Shown here: positions 28,300 through 36,676 of the stretch, one piece after another
How positions within the stretch are numbered: position 1 is the stretch's first letter
Layout: every line of letters begins with the position of its first letter
DNA from: Chromatiales bacterium
GTDB lineage: Bacteria > Pseudomonadota > Gammaproteobacteria > Chromatiales > Chromatiaceae
Direction of reading: 5' to 3'
DNA: 64,000 nt
Assembly: GCA_028280505.1 (NCBI GenBank)
Contig: JANQLO010000019.1
Coordinates: forward strand, 1 to 64,000
The notes under the pieces: model-generated
Database searches by the model: none
The model's input: the letters and a program-made list of their open reading frames with translations, nothing else
Told to the model about the DNA's origin: nothing
Program-made: the position numbers and the translations under genes

Positions 28300-28643
28300 T
28301 TTGCGCCCAACGCCAAAGCTATGGGGCCGAAGTGGAGACCCCAACCACCCGCAGGGTGGCGACATGAGCTAATTATCATGTTCATTTTTTCAGTTTCTTA
28401 TTTCCAGGACGCACTAATTCTTGGTGGACCACATAGACCTGAGATGCTTTCTTATCCAAAGAATCACGTTATTCGATCAGGCGGACATGATTGTGACGAA
28501 GGAACCCGGATTTCAAACCGGGCAACTTTTGCAGCGTCATCTTGGAGAAGACTGGCCCCGGTCCAAAGACCGGGACGATATCAAGTCGTGCACATCGTAT
28601 CGAGCCGGTCGAGCAAAACGACTGGCCCGATCGCTTCGAAGGT
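28300..28643. other. Intergenic region with two strong hairpins
   Basis: About 340 bp without a supportable gene. Two hairpins stand side by side: CCCGG-N8-CCGGG at about 28505-28522 and CCCGGTC-caaa-GACCGGG at 28557-28574. They lie downstream of the minus-strand phosphatase gene and could end its transcript, but no long U-tract follows on that strand. Confidence 0.4.
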
Positions 28644-30701
28644 CTAACGGTCTTCCGCGACCTTGCCCACACCCGTTCTCAGACGCTCGCCGAACAGCGT
28701 CAGATACATCATGCGGTAGACGTCCGTATTGTCGAACCGCTGGGAGAAGGGCTTCTCATTGCGACCAAACGCAATGGGGAACGGGCTTTGCAACAGACCG
28801 GCGTTGAGCCCTTCGGCTCGGGTCAGGATGGCACCGGCGGTGTCTTGGACCGATGCCCAGGCGATAGCGAACGGCAATTCCGCTTCGGTCTCCGTGTCGC
28901 CGCCAAAGCTGCCGAGCCCGGTTTCATCGAAATTGTCGAAGGCGGGATTGCCGCCGCTCCGTGCCGCGCTTAGCGCATCCGGCTCGGCAAGGAACGCCGG
29001 CGTGTTATGGCCTTCGATACCGTCCACATTGACGTTGATTTCGCTGGAACTGAACTGCGGATTCACCGAAGTACGGGTTACCGTCATGTCCGGATCGCGC
29101 TGTTCGCAGAAGCTCTTATTGTCTTCCGCGGTATCGCCATTGTTGGTCCCACCGCCGGGTGTACCGCAGAAGACGGGATTGAACGGGCCATCGATGGTGC
29201 CGCCACGCAGGGCCATCATCTGCATGGCACTGCCGTCACTGTCCGCGGCGGTCAGAATCAGGCTGCGCGGATCACCCTCGCGCCGGAACATACCGCGTCT
29301 GTTCTGAAAGTCGCGGGCGACACCGATCAGATCGTCTGCACGCTTGAGGGCACGCAGCGAACCAATGCCGTTGTTCTGGTTGGGCATGTTGTCCGTGCTC
29401 TCCACCTCCGCAACGAGGGCAAAGGGTTTGCGGACCTGATCGGCCTTGCGCTCCAGGATCAACAAGGCCATGGCCATCATTTCATCGGGCGCCGGCGGAT
29501 TGAAGCTGAAGGGATTCAGGGGATCACCGTACTTGGCACCCCACAACACCAACCGGCCGATCTTGCGCTCGGCTTCGGCTTCGGTCAGACCGGCAACCTC
29601 ATACGGCAGCGGATCCCCGGGGTTACGCAGCAGACCGGCGTTGGGCGGCACATCGGTCGGGACGTCTTGCCGACCCGGGAGGCGCAGGTTCTGCAGTTTC
29701 TCTTCCTCTTCGTCGTTGAACATGTCGTCGGCGGCGAACAGACCGAGAACTTTTGGCGCCCAATACTGCCTCGTCGGGCCCCAGCGCCTGGCGTGCTTGA
29801 TCTTATGGAACAACTCATCGAATTCCGTACGGGTACGAATGACGATATAACCGTCGGCTGCGGCCTCCTGGAGCAGATTACGGCCGTCGTCACGCGTCGG
29901 CTGACGCCCGAAGTCTTCGGGACCCTGATGGACGAAACAATCGAGTTGCGGATCGGCAAGCGTCGGCTGGGTCGTGCATTGCGCAATATCCGTAGGCAGG
30001 AAGAAGCGCTCGCCGCCGCCCAATATAACCTGTGGATCGGGCTCGCCGTCAGTCACGTCGCAATCGGCATTGTCATCGCTTTGCTCGAAAGTCACGCCAT
30101 CCATCGTCTGGTCTCCGGGGCATGTCCGGGGACCATTGAAACCCGGTCGTCCTGCAATGAGCTGAAGCGAATGGGCCTCGGGCTGACCGCGATTGCCGGT
30201 CTCGGCAAGGAACGCACCGGTCCCGGGCTCACCTGCGATGTCGCCGTCGTTGACGATACCGATGGGATGACCGCGGTATGCCGCCTCACGCATGTAGCTG
30301 CCGGGGAAACCCGAAAGCGCGAGAATCTCGCGTCCACGGTCTCGACCGTAAGACTCGGGGCCCTGCACCTTGACCCCGAACGCATGTGCCGTGGCACCAC
30401 CGTTGGATGTGGAGGTCAACTGATCGGAGTTGTGACCGCGGTAAACGACCATCTTGGGAAGTTTGTCCCACTCTAAACTGCCATCCGGGCCCGCCCAGAA
30501 CTTTCGTGCGGCATCCCAATGATTGAGGGCACTGCCGTCCGGGTGAATGAAGATTGCATTTCCGACACCAAAACGGGCCTTTAGACCACCGAAGTGACCC
30601 GAACCGAAACCGTCCGTCGCAAAGGCCGAACTGCCCGATAGGACAATTACGGCTGTGACGCTCACAACGAGAACAGGCTTACGCCAATTAACGCCAAACA
30701 T
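28644..30701 (-). CDS. Divergent exported alkaline phosphatase-family protein
   Basis: A 685-residue protein with a signal peptide (about residues 1-28) and an alkaline phosphatase-type fold. The expected landmarks can be lined up: FIHPDGSALNHW (metal Asp55), LTSTSNGGATAHAFGVK where the catalytic serine would be Ser99, GHPIGIVNDGDIAG, VILGGGERFFLP, a central ALVAEVESTD segment, LILTAADSDGSAM and EGHNTPAFLAEP. Several classical ligands are changed: the DHGHH-type motif reads TDNMPNQN and the ADHxH-type motif reads AADSDG. Substrate or metal use may therefore differ, or activity may be lost. It is divergent from the metallophosphatase gene across a 711-bp gap. Confidence 0.78.
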   Translation of the reverse strand: MFGVNWRKPVLVVSVTAVIVLSGSSAFATDGFGSGHFGGLKARFGVGNAIFIHPDGSALNHWDAARKFWAGPDGSLEWDKLPKMVVYRGHNSDQLTSTSNGGATAHAFGVKVQGPESYGRDRGREILALSGFPGSYMREAAYRGHPIGIVNDGDIAGEPGTGAFLAETGNRGQPEAHSLQLIAGRPGFNGPRTCPGDQTMDGVTFEQSDDNADCDVTDGEPDPQVILGGGERFFLPTDIAQCTTQPTLADPQLDCFVHQGPEDFGRQPTRDDGRNLLQEAAADGYIVIRTRTEFDELFHKIKHARRWGPTRQYWAPKVLGLFAADDMFNDEEEEKLQNLRLPGRQDVPTDVPPNAGLLRNPGDPLPYEVAGLTEAEAERKIGRLVLWGAKYGDPLNPFSFNPPAPDEMMAMALLILERKADQVRKPFALVAEVESTDNMPNQNNGIGSLRALKRADDLIGVARDFQNRRGMFRREGDPRSLILTAADSDGSAMQMMALRGGTIDGPFNPVFCGTPGGGTNNGDTAEDNKSFCEQRDPDMTVTRTSVNPQFSSSEINVNVDGIEGHNTPAFLAEPDALSAARSGGNPAFDNFDETGLGSFGGDTETEAELPFAIAWASVQDTAGAILTRAEGLNAGLLQSPFPIAFGRNEKPFSQRFDNTDVYRMMYLTLFGERLRTGVGKVAEDR

Positions 30702-31412
30702 GGATTAACCTCCACTGATGCAATCGTTGAATTTGGATTGACGTTCGCTTCGGCGCACTCTATCGATGCGGTCGACGACGAACGGGGTCTGAAGTTTCGA
30801 GACTAGCCCCGCCCCTGAGACCGTCTGATGAAATGCAGGTGAATGTTTGATTACCGGGAACGTCGATGATATGGCGCCTGCGGTATATGGAATACGGTAC
30901 CGGTAATGACCTACGAGGTAGCGTCGGTAAAGCGGGCAATCCCTCTTCTGCATCGTGGCGACCGCCGGATGCCTGACTTATAACTCCGCCGCCGGTTGTT
31001 CCTGAGAGAACATCTGCCGTTGAGCATCTTCATCGCATTGTTGGGGTTGCAGGGCGCGCGAGCCATCATCCGCCGTAAGGCCAATGCTTCGTCCATGCTC
31101 GATAAAAAGGCCCGCGGTTAAATGCGCGAAGCTTAATCACCGCGTCATACCGACTTCATCGCAAGGTCATATTCGTTGCGCATATTCGTCCCAGGATTGT
31201 TATCCCTCGGCTGCAGCATAACGGAATTTGACGCATTGCATTGCGACGTCGCTGTAACGTGCACCGATTGCCGGAAAAGATGACGACAGACTAGCTCGAT
31301 GCAAAAAAGCACGGTTGTCCGGCAAGTGCACAGGTAGTAGGAAAACTAGACCCAGCCCCCAGTTAACTCGCAATTACTGTTCGCCCGACAAGGCGATGAA
31401 GGAGTCATTCTT
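30702..31412. other. Long intergenic region between two phosphatase genes
   Basis: About 710 bp without an intact gene. It must carry divergent promoters for the two exported phosphatases. The only recognisable content is a degraded coding tail at 31064-31132, described separately. No Pho box was recognised with confidence. Confidence 0.45.
31064..31132 (+). repeat. Degraded copy of the 3' tail also found at 37241-37312
   Basis: This stretch matches 37241-37312 over its whole length with scattered substitutions and a 3-nt indel, starting with the identical CATCATCCGC. Translated, the left copy gives IIRRKANASSMLDKKARG and a stop, the right copy IIRHKATASLMPGKKKARR and onward. A CAA to TAA change created the early stop here. 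It is a remnant of a once-duplicated gene end of unknown type. Confidence 0.6.
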
Positions 31413-33539
31413 ATGCTGCGTTTTTATTGCATGGCTATGGTCGCGATCATGCTCCCTATGACGGCCAATGCCGAGTTCCGCATCCTGCCCTATCTTCAGC
31501 AGCCCACCGAAGACGGTATGCTTTTCACTTGGTTCACCGAAAACAATGTGCCGGGCGAGTTGGTTGTATCCGGCGGCGACCTGGCAATCCCTTTGACATT
31601 CGCTTCCACGCCCGAATTCAAAGAACTGCTGACTTACCGTGAACCGGAACTGAACGACGCCATCGACAAGGGCTACCCGATCCTGGCCGACGATAACTAC
31701 AAGCACGCCGTACGGGTGAGCGGCCTTACTGCGGGAACCACTTACACTTACAGCGTGACCCAAGGTCTCGAGACCTTCGAGGCCAGTTTCAGCACTGTTC
31801 CCTCGATCTCCGATTGGCGAGACATCAGAGCCGTCATTCTTTCCGACACCGAAACCGAGCCCCGCGGAGCCGTTCAGATTCGCGACTGGACCGAAGGTCC
31901 ACAGGCTCCCGGAAGCTTGGGCCGCCCCGCGGACTGGCCGGCGGACGGCTCAAACCGCGACCTTTATATGCTGAACCAACAAGTCGGTTACGCCCAGAAT
32001 CTGCGCATCATAGACGAGCGCGCCCCGGACTTGGTCATCATGCCGGGTGATCTCGTGCAGGGCGGCGGCTATCAGTTCGGTTGGGACGAGTTCTTCCGCC
32101 ACAACGCTGGCGAGTTCGATGATGTCTTGACCAAACGGCCGATCCTTCCCGCATTGGGCAACTGGGAGAACTTTGCGGCCATCAACGGCGGTTACGCCAT
32201 CTCATCGGATTTCAATGCCCCGGGGTACAGCCGCAGCAAGTACAAAGCCTACTTCGACATGCCCGAGAACGGCACGCCGGAACACCAGGATAATTACTAC
32301 CGCACCGATTACGGCCCACTGTGCATCCTGACGCTGGACTCCTCCAATGGCGAGCCTGATGTCCTTCGGGGTGATCGCGGCAATCCCGCCACGCCCGACA
32401 CCGACACCCAGGTCAACTACACCGCCGAGGACTACCGCGCGAACAACACCGCTGCACAGCTCACCGACGGCACCGACATCTCCGACTTCAATCCCGGCTC
32501 CACCCAATACAATTGGGTCATGGCGCAGTTGGAGAGCTGCCGCGCGGAAAACAAGATCATCGTGGCCCAGTGGCATAACGTGGCTTATTCCTCCGGAACG
32601 CACGGTATCCCCAACGCCGGGCTGCCCCCCGAGTTCCAAGCGGACGCTTCCGGCCAGGCGGGGACTCCACTACGCCAGTACCAGCCAATGTTCGACGAGT
32701 ACGGTGTGGCGGCGGTTTTCTCCGGCCACAGCGAAATCGCCGAGCGCTCTTACGTCAATGAAGACGAAGACGAAATCGGCATAAATTACTACGATGTCGG
32801 CATCGGCGGTGACGGCATGCGTGGCACCCGCACCGACACCGACCTGGATGTGCAAAACCCCTTCTCTCAATGGACCGCACACTTGAATGCGCCCGAGCTC
32901 TGGGAGGAAGTGACCGACAACAACGGCGAGACCTACACCATCCTCACCGAGGGCGGAAAGCACTATGGACATCTGGAAATGAATCTTTCCCAGTGCTCCG
33001 GTGCGCCCGTCATGACCTTAGCCATGGCTTACAGCTTCCCGCGGCTGGATGCCAACTTTAATCTGATCGGCAACACCGAGCGGCGCATCTACGACGACGT
33101 TCAGCAGATCATCTTCAACGCAGCTGGCGAGCCCGTGTCGCAAACCAAAGTAAACCTGCTCACTGGAACCAATGGTCGCGACAATGTGACCGGCACCGAC
33201 GGCCCCGACTTCATCGTCGGCCTGAGGGGTCGCGATGTGCTGTCAGGCGGTGGTGGCATGGACACCTTCATTTACAACGAGATCACCGAAGGCGGCGACA
33301 TCATTGTTGATTTCACCGTGGGTGAGGACCGCATCGACCTCAGCGGCCTGTTGTCCGGCTTGGGCGTGACTTCCGAAGACCCCATCGCCGACGGCTACGT
33401 TTCCTTCCGCGACCGCGCCTCCGCAAGCTTCGTCCTGGTGGATGCGGATGGTTTCGGTCCCAACCGTGCGCGCACTTTGATCAAGGTCGATGGCGTCACG
33501 GCTGCGGATCTGAACAACGTATGCAATTTCTTATTCTGA
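31413..33539 (+). CDS. Exported metallophosphatase-like protein with RTX C-terminus
   Basis: A 708-residue protein: signal peptide (1-20, ending ANA), a purple-acid-phosphatase-like N-terminal beta domain, a metallophosphoesterase-type core, and a C-terminal RTX/type I secretion-like module (about 585-708: TGTNGRDNVTGTDGPDF, DVLSGGGGMDTF). Core motifs are LSDTETEPRG, PGDLVQGG (Asp213), GNWE (249-252, usually GNHD/E) and GHSE (438-441, usually GHxH). The His to Trp and His to Glu changes hit catalytic and metal positions, so it is a divergent subgroup. AAGGAG lies ahead of the ATG. A Sec signal together with an RTX-like end is an odd pairing. Confidence 0.75.
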   Translation: MLRFYCMAMVAIMLPMTANAEFRILPYLQQPTEDGMLFTWFTENNVPGELVVSGGDLAIPLTFASTPEFKELLTYREPELNDAIDKGYPILADDNYKHAVRVSGLTAGTTYTYSVTQGLETFEASFSTVPSISDWRDIRAVILSDTETEPRGAVQIRDWTEGPQAPGSLGRPADWPADGSNRDLYMLNQQVGYAQNLRIIDERAPDLVIMPGDLVQGGGYQFGWDEFFRHNAGEFDDVLTKRPILPALGNWENFAAINGGYAISSDFNAPGYSRSKYKAYFDMPENGTPEHQDNYYRTDYGPLCILTLDSSNGEPDVLRGDRGNPATPDTDTQVNYTAEDYRANNTAAQLTDGTDISDFNPGSTQYNWVMAQLESCRAENKIIVAQWHNVAYSSGTHGIPNAGLPPEFQADASGQAGTPLRQYQPMFDEYGVAAVFSGHSEIAERSYVNEDEDEIGINYYDVGIGGDGMRGTRTDTDLDVQNPFSQWTAHLNAPELWEEVTDNNGETYTILTEGGKHYGHLEMNLSQCSGAPVMTLAMAYSFPRLDANFNLIGNTERRIYDDVQQIIFNAAGEPVSQTKVNLLTGTNGRDNVTGTDGPDFIVGLRGRDVLSGGGGMDTFIYNEITEGGDIIVDFTVGEDRIDLSGLLSGLGVTSEDPIADGYVSFRDRASASFVLVDADGFGPNRARTLIKVDGVTAADLNNVCNFLF

Positions 33540-33552
33540 GCCATCAACGCGA

Positions 33553-33583
33553 GTGAGGCTTCCAGATTTAACGGAAGCCTCAC
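33553..33583 (+). terminator. Stem-loop after the metallophosphatase gene
   Basis: A perfect 11-bp stem GTGAGGCTTCC / GGAAGCCTCAC encloses a 9-nt loop, 13 bp past the stop codon. No U-tract follows on either strand, so it may protect the 3' end or terminate only weakly. Confidence 0.6.
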
Positions 33584-33658
33584 CGCTTCGAAGCTCTGAC
33601 CTACTTCAGCAAGACATTCCAATCAACACCGTGCCTTAACACATAAGGATAATTCATC

Positions 33659-34153
33659 ATGAATGCACCCTGGCTTTCTCTGATTTTCGTATCTTTTTTG
33701 GCTGCGACGCCTGCCTTTGCCGCGCCCGTCGAGTTCGACTTCACCGTGGACATTACCTCCGGCGCGCTTGTCGGTGAGCGCTTTTCCGGCAATTTCAGTT
33801 ATGACGGGGCCGACGTTGTCGGTACCGCCGATGAGTTTGTCGATTTGTCGAGCTTCGGATTCAGTTTTCAAGGATTCGATTTCGGCTTGAACGACAGCAC
33901 CGACCCCGAGGCGGCTTTCTTCGACGGCGAGTTCTTGGGCCTGTCCTACAGCGTTGACTTGAGCGCACCCGTTTTTTTCAGTTTTGTGCCAGGCTTTTTC
34001 GACGTGGACGACGCCTTCTTCGCTTATGAGGATCCGAACGGCGACGGAGAAGGCAGTATCGTCTTCAACCGAGCCCAGGTGAGCGCACCCGTTAGCCTCT
34101 TCCTGCTCGCCTCCGGTTTGATCGGCATGCTAGGTCTTCGCAAGCAATCCTAG
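33659..34153 (+). CDS. PEP-CTERM-like (VPLPA-type) surface protein
   Basis: A 164-residue protein with a signal peptide (about residues 1-22) and a C-terminal sorting-signal-like region: a Pro (APVS), a hydrophobic stretch LFLLASGLIGMLGL and the basic end RKQS. This is the tripartite layout of PEP-CTERM/VPLPA substrates of exosortase. The mature part is acidic and rich in Phe, Asp and Gly and should be all-beta. It follows the metallophosphatase gene by 119 bp in the same direction. The matching processing machinery is not in the window, apart from the associated acyltransferase at 7949-8569. Confidence 0.68.
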   Translation: MNAPWLSLIFVSFLAATPAFAAPVEFDFTVDITSGALVGERFSGNFSYDGADVVGTADEFVDLSSFGFSFQGFDFGLNDSTDPEAAFFDGEFLGLSYSVDLSAPVFFSFVPGFFDVDDAFFAYEDPNGDGEGSIVFNRAQVSAPVSLFLLASGLIGMLGLRKQS

Positions 34154-34176
34154 CCGGCAGTCCCTCAACGGAAGTC

Positions 34177-34205
34177 ACGAGCAGGTCCTTATCGGACCTG
34201 CTCGT
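34177..34205 (+). terminator. Perfect hairpin after the PEP-CTERM-like gene
   Basis: A perfect 12-bp stem ACGAGCAGGTCC / GGACCTGCTCGT closes on a TTATC loop, 23 bp past the stop. It lies between convergent genes and could serve either. No clear U-tract is present. Confidence 0.6.
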
Positions 34206-34323
34206 AGGCACAGGCCATCACTGCGAAGCAATACGCCACCGACAACACCGCAAACCAAGTAAGACCCACTACCGGCAGCGATAACTCTCACAAAACGATA
34301 CCTCGTTTTTAAACTGCCGTGAA

Positions 34324-34878
34324 TTAGCGTCCGTAGTTTGCCTCAAGCACCGCTGTTTGCAGTAAGTTCTGGTGCAAGTAGAAACCCACCATTGCCGCTG
34401 GAGCACTCTCATCCAAAGGAAGCTGATCCGTTTTGAGCGCATACACGGTGAACTGGTAGCGATGGGCCTTGTCACCTTCAGGTGGACACGGGCCACCATA
34501 ACCCGGCTTACCGAAATCGGTTCGACTTTGGATGCTACCCGCCGGCATACGCTTGAGCCGAGGATCTCCCGCACCCTTCGGGATACTCGTGAGATCAGCC
34601 GGAATATTAAAGGCGACCCAATGCCACCACCCACTACCGGTTGGCGCGTCTGGATCGTATACAGTCACGGCAAAGCTCTTCGTGCCGGCCGGTACGTTCT
34701 TCCAATGCAATGACGGCGAAACGTTTCCACCCTCGCAGCCGAAACCGTTAAACACCTGCTCGTTGGCAATGTTACCCCCGGACTTCACTTCCGGGCTCGT
34801 AACCGAGAAGCCACCGGCAAACACAAATGCCGTTGAAGCCAGATACACCAGCACCAATAAACCGAGTTTATTCATCAT
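34324..34878 (-). CDS. PEBP-family (YbhB/YbcL-like) exported protein
   Basis: A 184-residue phosphatidylethanolamine-binding-protein-fold protein with a signal peptide (about residues 1-21). Family motifs are GFGCEGGNVSPSLHWKNVP, SFAVTVYDPDAPTGSGWWHWVAFNIPA (the D-P-D-A-P binding-pocket motif and the H-W-V), GYGGPCPPEGDKAHRYQFTVYAL. Length and motifs are complete. The biological role of bacterial members is poorly defined. It is a single gene, with the AraC-like fragment upstream in the same direction. Confidence 0.9.
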   Translation of the reverse strand: MMNKLGLLVLVYLASTAFVFAGGFSVTSPEVKSGGNIANEQVFNGFGCEGGNVSPSLHWKNVPAGTKSFAVTVYDPDAPTGSGWWHWVAFNIPADLTSIPKGAGDPRLKRMPAGSIQSRTDFGKPGYGGPCPPEGDKAHRYQFTVYALKTDQLPLDESAPAAMVGFYLHQNLLQTAVLEANYGR

Positions 34879-34943
34879 AGTCTCCGTTAGTTAACGATCA
34901 TCACCCTTTCGCTATCTCAAGGTGACGGAAACATGATGAATGG

Positions 34944-35357
34944 TTAAGAAGCTCCGGGTTGTTCAAAAACGGGCGATTTCTGTCCTTTTTCGTCCACAGA
35001 ACTACGGAACTCCGTGGGGGACAGTCCGAAGCGCTTACGGAAGTTACTTGTGAAGCGAGAGACTGACTGATAGCCGCATTCGAAAGCGACCTGGTACACC
35101 GGCTTGGAGGTTTGTAGCAACTGCATCAAACCACTCACAAGACGCAACTCGAACAGTATCTCTCTAAAACTGGTGCCCTCTTCACGGAGCTTTCGTCGCA
35201 AAGTGGTTTCGCTTGTCGCTAGGCGCTCACTGACTTCTCCAATAGTCCATTCATGGAGAAGATCACCCGACAGGATTGACCGAACACGCTGGCTCCAATT
35301 ACTGCGAGCGAGAGCGTAGGACATCAAATTAATGTCTTGCTCTACAAGTAAGAGCAA
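34944..35357 (-). pseudogene. AraC-family regulator, N-terminally truncated
   Basis: The 137-residue frame is essentially only the C-terminal DNA-binding part of an AraC regulator: two helix-turn-helix units (IGEVSERLATSETTLRRKLREEG and VYQVAFECGYQSVSRFTSNFRKRFGLSP). AraC-like residues continue upstream of the first ATG (RIFKHRLTEILLLL, to about 35395) in a frame that overlaps the end of the next gene and then loses homology. The effector domain is missing, so this is a truncated gene, joined at the break to another truncated gene. Confidence 0.72.
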
Positions 35358-35365
35358 AATCTCAG

Positions 35366-35770
35366 TTAATCTGTGTTTGAAAATTCGGGCATTCGAGACA
35401 GATTCGCTTCCAACGCAAGCAGACCAACAACGAACAAGAAAACGAGTGTTGCTGTGCCAAACAGTAACGTTTCATGGGATATGATAGTTTCTGTTTTGCT
35501 TATGTTTTCACCCTTCAACCAATAGTCTTTGTTGGGTAGATTGATCAGGCTTTTAGGGAGTTTTCTCAAGATTTTGGCGGAGAACAGAACCGACAAGAAA
35601 ACAAGCACCTGCACTCCTGCCATGATGGTAGCGTGAACATAGGATGGTGCCCAGCTATCGGGATTGCCACCTGATCCAAAATGGATGGCAACGGTAGAAG
35701 GCAAGATAAAAACCGATACGATAAGCAGGATGAGATTGGCTGCAAAACTCAGGATGAACGCTACTTTCAT
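35366..35770 (-). CDS. DUF1648-type membrane protein, C-terminally short
   Basis: A 134-residue membrane protein beginning with a DUF1648-like N-terminus (ILPSTVAIHFGSGGNPDSWAPSYVHATIM), then INLPNKDYWLKGEN. These are typical of longer proteins of about 160-175 residues. Here the frame stops at EANLSRMPEFSNTD, just where a final membrane segment would be expected, and the AraC fragment begins on the other side. It starts 12 bp after an attC-like site, as cassette genes do. Function unknown. Confidence 0.65.
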   Translation of the reverse strand: MKVAFILSFAANLILLIVSVFILPSTVAIHFGSGGNPDSWAPSYVHATIMAGVQVLVFLSVLFSAKILRKLPKSLINLPNKDYWLKGENISKTETIISHETLLFGTATLVFLFVVGLLALEANLSRMPEFSNTD

Positions 35771-35781
35771 ACTGTTTTCTT

Positions 35782-35842
35782 TTGTAACGCCGGCCTTAAA
35801 GCGTGCGAGGCACGAGCGTCGGTTTTGATGGCATCGTTACAA
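35782..35842 (-). repeat. attC-like site A
   Basis: A 61-bp imperfect palindrome bounded by TTGTAACG and CGTTACAA, with an apical GTGC-gag-GCAC stem. On the minus strand it starts GTAACGATGCCATC and ends GGCCGGCGTTAC. Site B (36591-36676) shares 13 of the first 14 bases and the GGCGTTA end. It lies between two small same-strand genes, with the downstream ATG 14 nt from its end. Confidence 0.6.
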
Positions 35843-35846
35843 CCAT

Positions 35847-36200
35847 CTATCGTCTTGGCTTTGAACTACCGTCCTCATCTACATAATCAGAAAAATCCGG
35901 TTTCGTAGACATACTGATTGGTAGTTTGTTGTCTATCACCATTTGAATGACTCTTGACGCTGCCGGTGGAGGCTCTCCTGCCGGATTCTCACGATAGTAC
36001 CAGACAACTCCGTTGCTATTTTTGGCTTCGGATAGCACCGACATTAACTCATCCGGGCCGATTTTCTTTCCGTTAAGCAAGACACTGTTTGTTGAAAGTA
36101 CACTGATTTTTAGTATCAATTCTTCTGTTTGCACAACGTTTTTCTCCCCGAAGACCAATGTTGGCAACAACAGTAATAAAACCACACCAAATCGTCTCAT
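35847..36200 (-). CDS. Small exported protein, ExbD-like periplasmic part
   Basis: A 117-residue protein with an N-terminal signal sequence (MRRFGVVLLLLLPTLVFG). The rest (ILKISVLSTNSVLLNGKKIGPDELMSVLSEAK, then VIQMVIDNKLPIS) has the length and pattern of the periplasmic ExbD/TolR fold, where a short strand carries a displayed N-G-K, but without the ExbD membrane anchor order. This is a weak resemblance. It follows the next upstream gene by 11 bp and is followed by attC-like site A, so both genes would form one two-gene cassette. Confidence 0.6.
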   Translation of the reverse strand: MRRFGVVLLLLLPTLVFGEKNVVQTEELILKISVLSTNSVLLNGKKIGPDELMSVLSEAKNSNGVVWYYRENPAGEPPPAASRVIQMVIDNKLPISMSTKPDFSDYVDEDGSSKPRR

Positions 36201-36211
36201 TTTTCTATACC

Positions 36212-36565
36212 TTACCTTTCACAGCGACCCACATTACCCAACCACCTGCCGCCTGAATCAAGACAGGCATCTTGATTGAGCCATTCCACAACGAAGGGTA
36301 CTGCCGCTATTATCAAACTGACTGTCACAATAGATCCAACGGCAATACGACCCACTTTTCGAAAACCCGCCAACCAGATGGCTACCGCAACGAGCAAAGA
36401 GGCAGTGCCGTATGCCAAATACGCAGCTGCAGTGTCTCTCATTACTTCTGACGCTTCATTGCGGAAAAGCTGTCCGCCCCAATACGCGTAAATGGCCCAA
36501 AGAAAAAACAGGCCGGATAAAACGCCTGCGATAAACAGCGCACTTCGACGAAACCACTTATTCAT
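36212..36565 (-). CDS. Small integral membrane protein, hypothetical
   Basis: A 117-residue protein with three or four hydrophobic segments (ALFIAGVLSGLFFLWAIYAYW, TAAAYLAYGTASLLVAVAIWLAG, IAVGSIVTVSLIIAAVPFVVEWL) and a C-terminal pair of cysteines (ACLDSGGRWLGNVGRC). No family recognised. The ATG lies 26 nt downstream of attC-like site B on the minus strand. Confidence 0.6.
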   Translation of the reverse strand: MNKWFRRSALFIAGVLSGLFFLWAIYAYWGGQLFRNEASEVMRDTAAAYLAYGTASLLVAVAIWLAGFRKVGRIAVGSIVTVSLIIAAVPFVVEWLNQDACLDSGGRWLGNVGRCER

Positions 36566-36590
36566 CTAGCCGCCGAATCCATTTCTTGGC

Positions 36591-36676
36591 ATAACGCCAA
36601 GCATAAGGGGCAACATGCCGCGCAGCGGTAACACGTCCCAATGCGCCGAAGGCGAACGACTGGATGCCATCGTTAC
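36591..36676 (-). repeat. attC-like site B
   Basis: An 86-bp structured element. On the minus strand it runs from GTAACGATGGCATCC to CCCCTTATGCTTGGCGTTAT, and has an internal CCGC-tgc-type apical stem around GCGCAGCGG. The 3' end resembles the end of Vibrio VCR repeats. The stop codon of the upstream gene lies inside its first bases, a common feature of gene cassettes. Confidence 0.62.

Noticed and set aside
28505-28574. Pair of GC-rich hairpins as a riboswitch or small RNA
   Set aside because: No conserved aptamer core or promoter was seen. The position after a phosphatase gene favours weak terminators.
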